Below are positions 5,185 through 5,289 of a DNA stretch of 5,289 nucleotides, in pieces. Below the pieces are notes generated by a model. The model worked only from the letters and a program-made list of their open reading frames with translations. It ran no database searches and was not told where the DNA came from. Each line of letters opens with the position of its first letter. The first letter of the stretch is position 1. A program made the translations under genes and the position numbers. The stretch is taken from assembly GCA_904502215.1 (NCBI GenBank), contig CAJGDQ010000079.1, positions 1-5,289 on the forward strand, in the 5' to 3' direction. Source of the stretch: Clostridiaceae bacterium. GTDB lineage: Bacteria > Bacillota > Clostridia > Oscillospirales > Acutalibacteraceae.

Positions 5185-5289
5185 CCAACTCACCCTTTTC
5201 AATAATATAAATAAGGCGAACTATAAGCTGTTCCAAAACGGTTCTCTCATCGGCTCTAAAGGATTTTAAAAGACTATCCGCCTTTATAA
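5171..5289 (-). CDS. C-terminal end of an unidentified protein, 5' end outside the window
   Basis: A minus-strand frame is open from the right edge (first whole codon at 5287) to TGA at 5173-5171, giving the last 38 residues. They read as a mainly helical, amphipathic end with alternating charged and hydrophobic residues, including RADERTVLEQLI and ending EKGELVDKA. I cannot assign a family from so short a tail. Support for its being real is that it is the only open frame of the three here and ends in a 14-base overlap with the RNase M5-like gene, the close packing seen through the rest of this operon. It is probably the preceding cistron. Confidence 0.6.
   Translation of the reverse strand, partial: IKADSLLKSFRADERTVLEQLIVRLIYIIEKGELVDKA
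5190..5197 (-). promoter_or_regulatory. Ribosome binding site deciding the RNase M5-like start
   Basis: AAGGGTGA on the minus strand resembles the anti-16S consensus AAGGAGGTGA and ends five bases before TTG 5184. It overlaps the upstream in-frame GTG (5193) and lies just after TTG 5202, so neither of those could use it. It lies inside the end of the preceding gene, which fits coupled translation. Confidence 0.6.

Noticed and set aside
5185..5202. Upstream TTG (5202) or GTG (5193) as start of the RNase M5-like gene
   Set aside because: Neither has a ribosome binding site at a useful distance, and both add residues not expected before the Toprim VIVEG strand.
1..5289. parS or Noc-binding sites, CRISPR repeats, tRNA genes, insertion-sequence ends
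   Set aside because: Reading both strands I saw no sequence close to the parS or Noc-site palindromes, no spaced direct repeats, no cloverleaf and no transposase or terminal inverted repeats; very degenerate copies could be missed by eye.

Overview
The window looks like chromosomal DNA of a low-GC member of the Bacillota, most likely class Clostridia. The AT-rich base composition, strong GGAGG-type ribosome binding sites and T-rich intrinsic terminators point that way. So does the gene content: a two-HKD cardiolipin synthase, a Noc/ParB homologue next to rsmG, and a Toprim protein of the RNase M5 type. No tRNA, rRNA, CRISPR array, insertion sequence or phage gene was seen. The genus cannot be fixed from the sequence alone.

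Left part (1-1335, plus strand): the 3' two thirds of a cardiolipin synthase gene enters from the left edge and stops at 1020. Only five bases later lies a promoter matching the full sigma-A consensus (TTGACA, 17-bp spacer, TATAAT, plus an extended -10 TG). It drives one unrecognised 51-residue single-span membrane peptide. The unit is closed by a strong terminator hairpin, and a second plus-strand terminator lies inside the 3' end of the convergent noc-like gene.

Middle (1287-2206, minus strand): a full-length ParB/Noc family protein with its own probable promoter. Its DNA-binding and dimerisation regions look normal, but both phosphate-binding motifs of the CTP pocket depart from consensus.

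Right part (2184-5289, minus strand): a tightly packed operon read from right to left: the tail of an unknown gene, an RNase M5-like Toprim protein, a WYL-domain transcription regulator, trmB and rsmG, ending in a strong terminator. Stops and starts overlap by 8-17 bases or are 6 bases apart, so translational coupling is likely. Three of the proteins act on stable RNA (5S rRNA maturation, tRNA m7G46, 16S rRNA m7G527), with a ligand-sensing-type regulator between them. TrmB carries an unusual substitution of its normally conserved catalytic loop.

Most of the window is conserved housekeeping sequence. No obviously new multi-gene system is visible. The points most worth a second look are the highly promoted 51-residue peptide, the altered CTP motifs of the Noc-like protein, and the altered TrmB loop.
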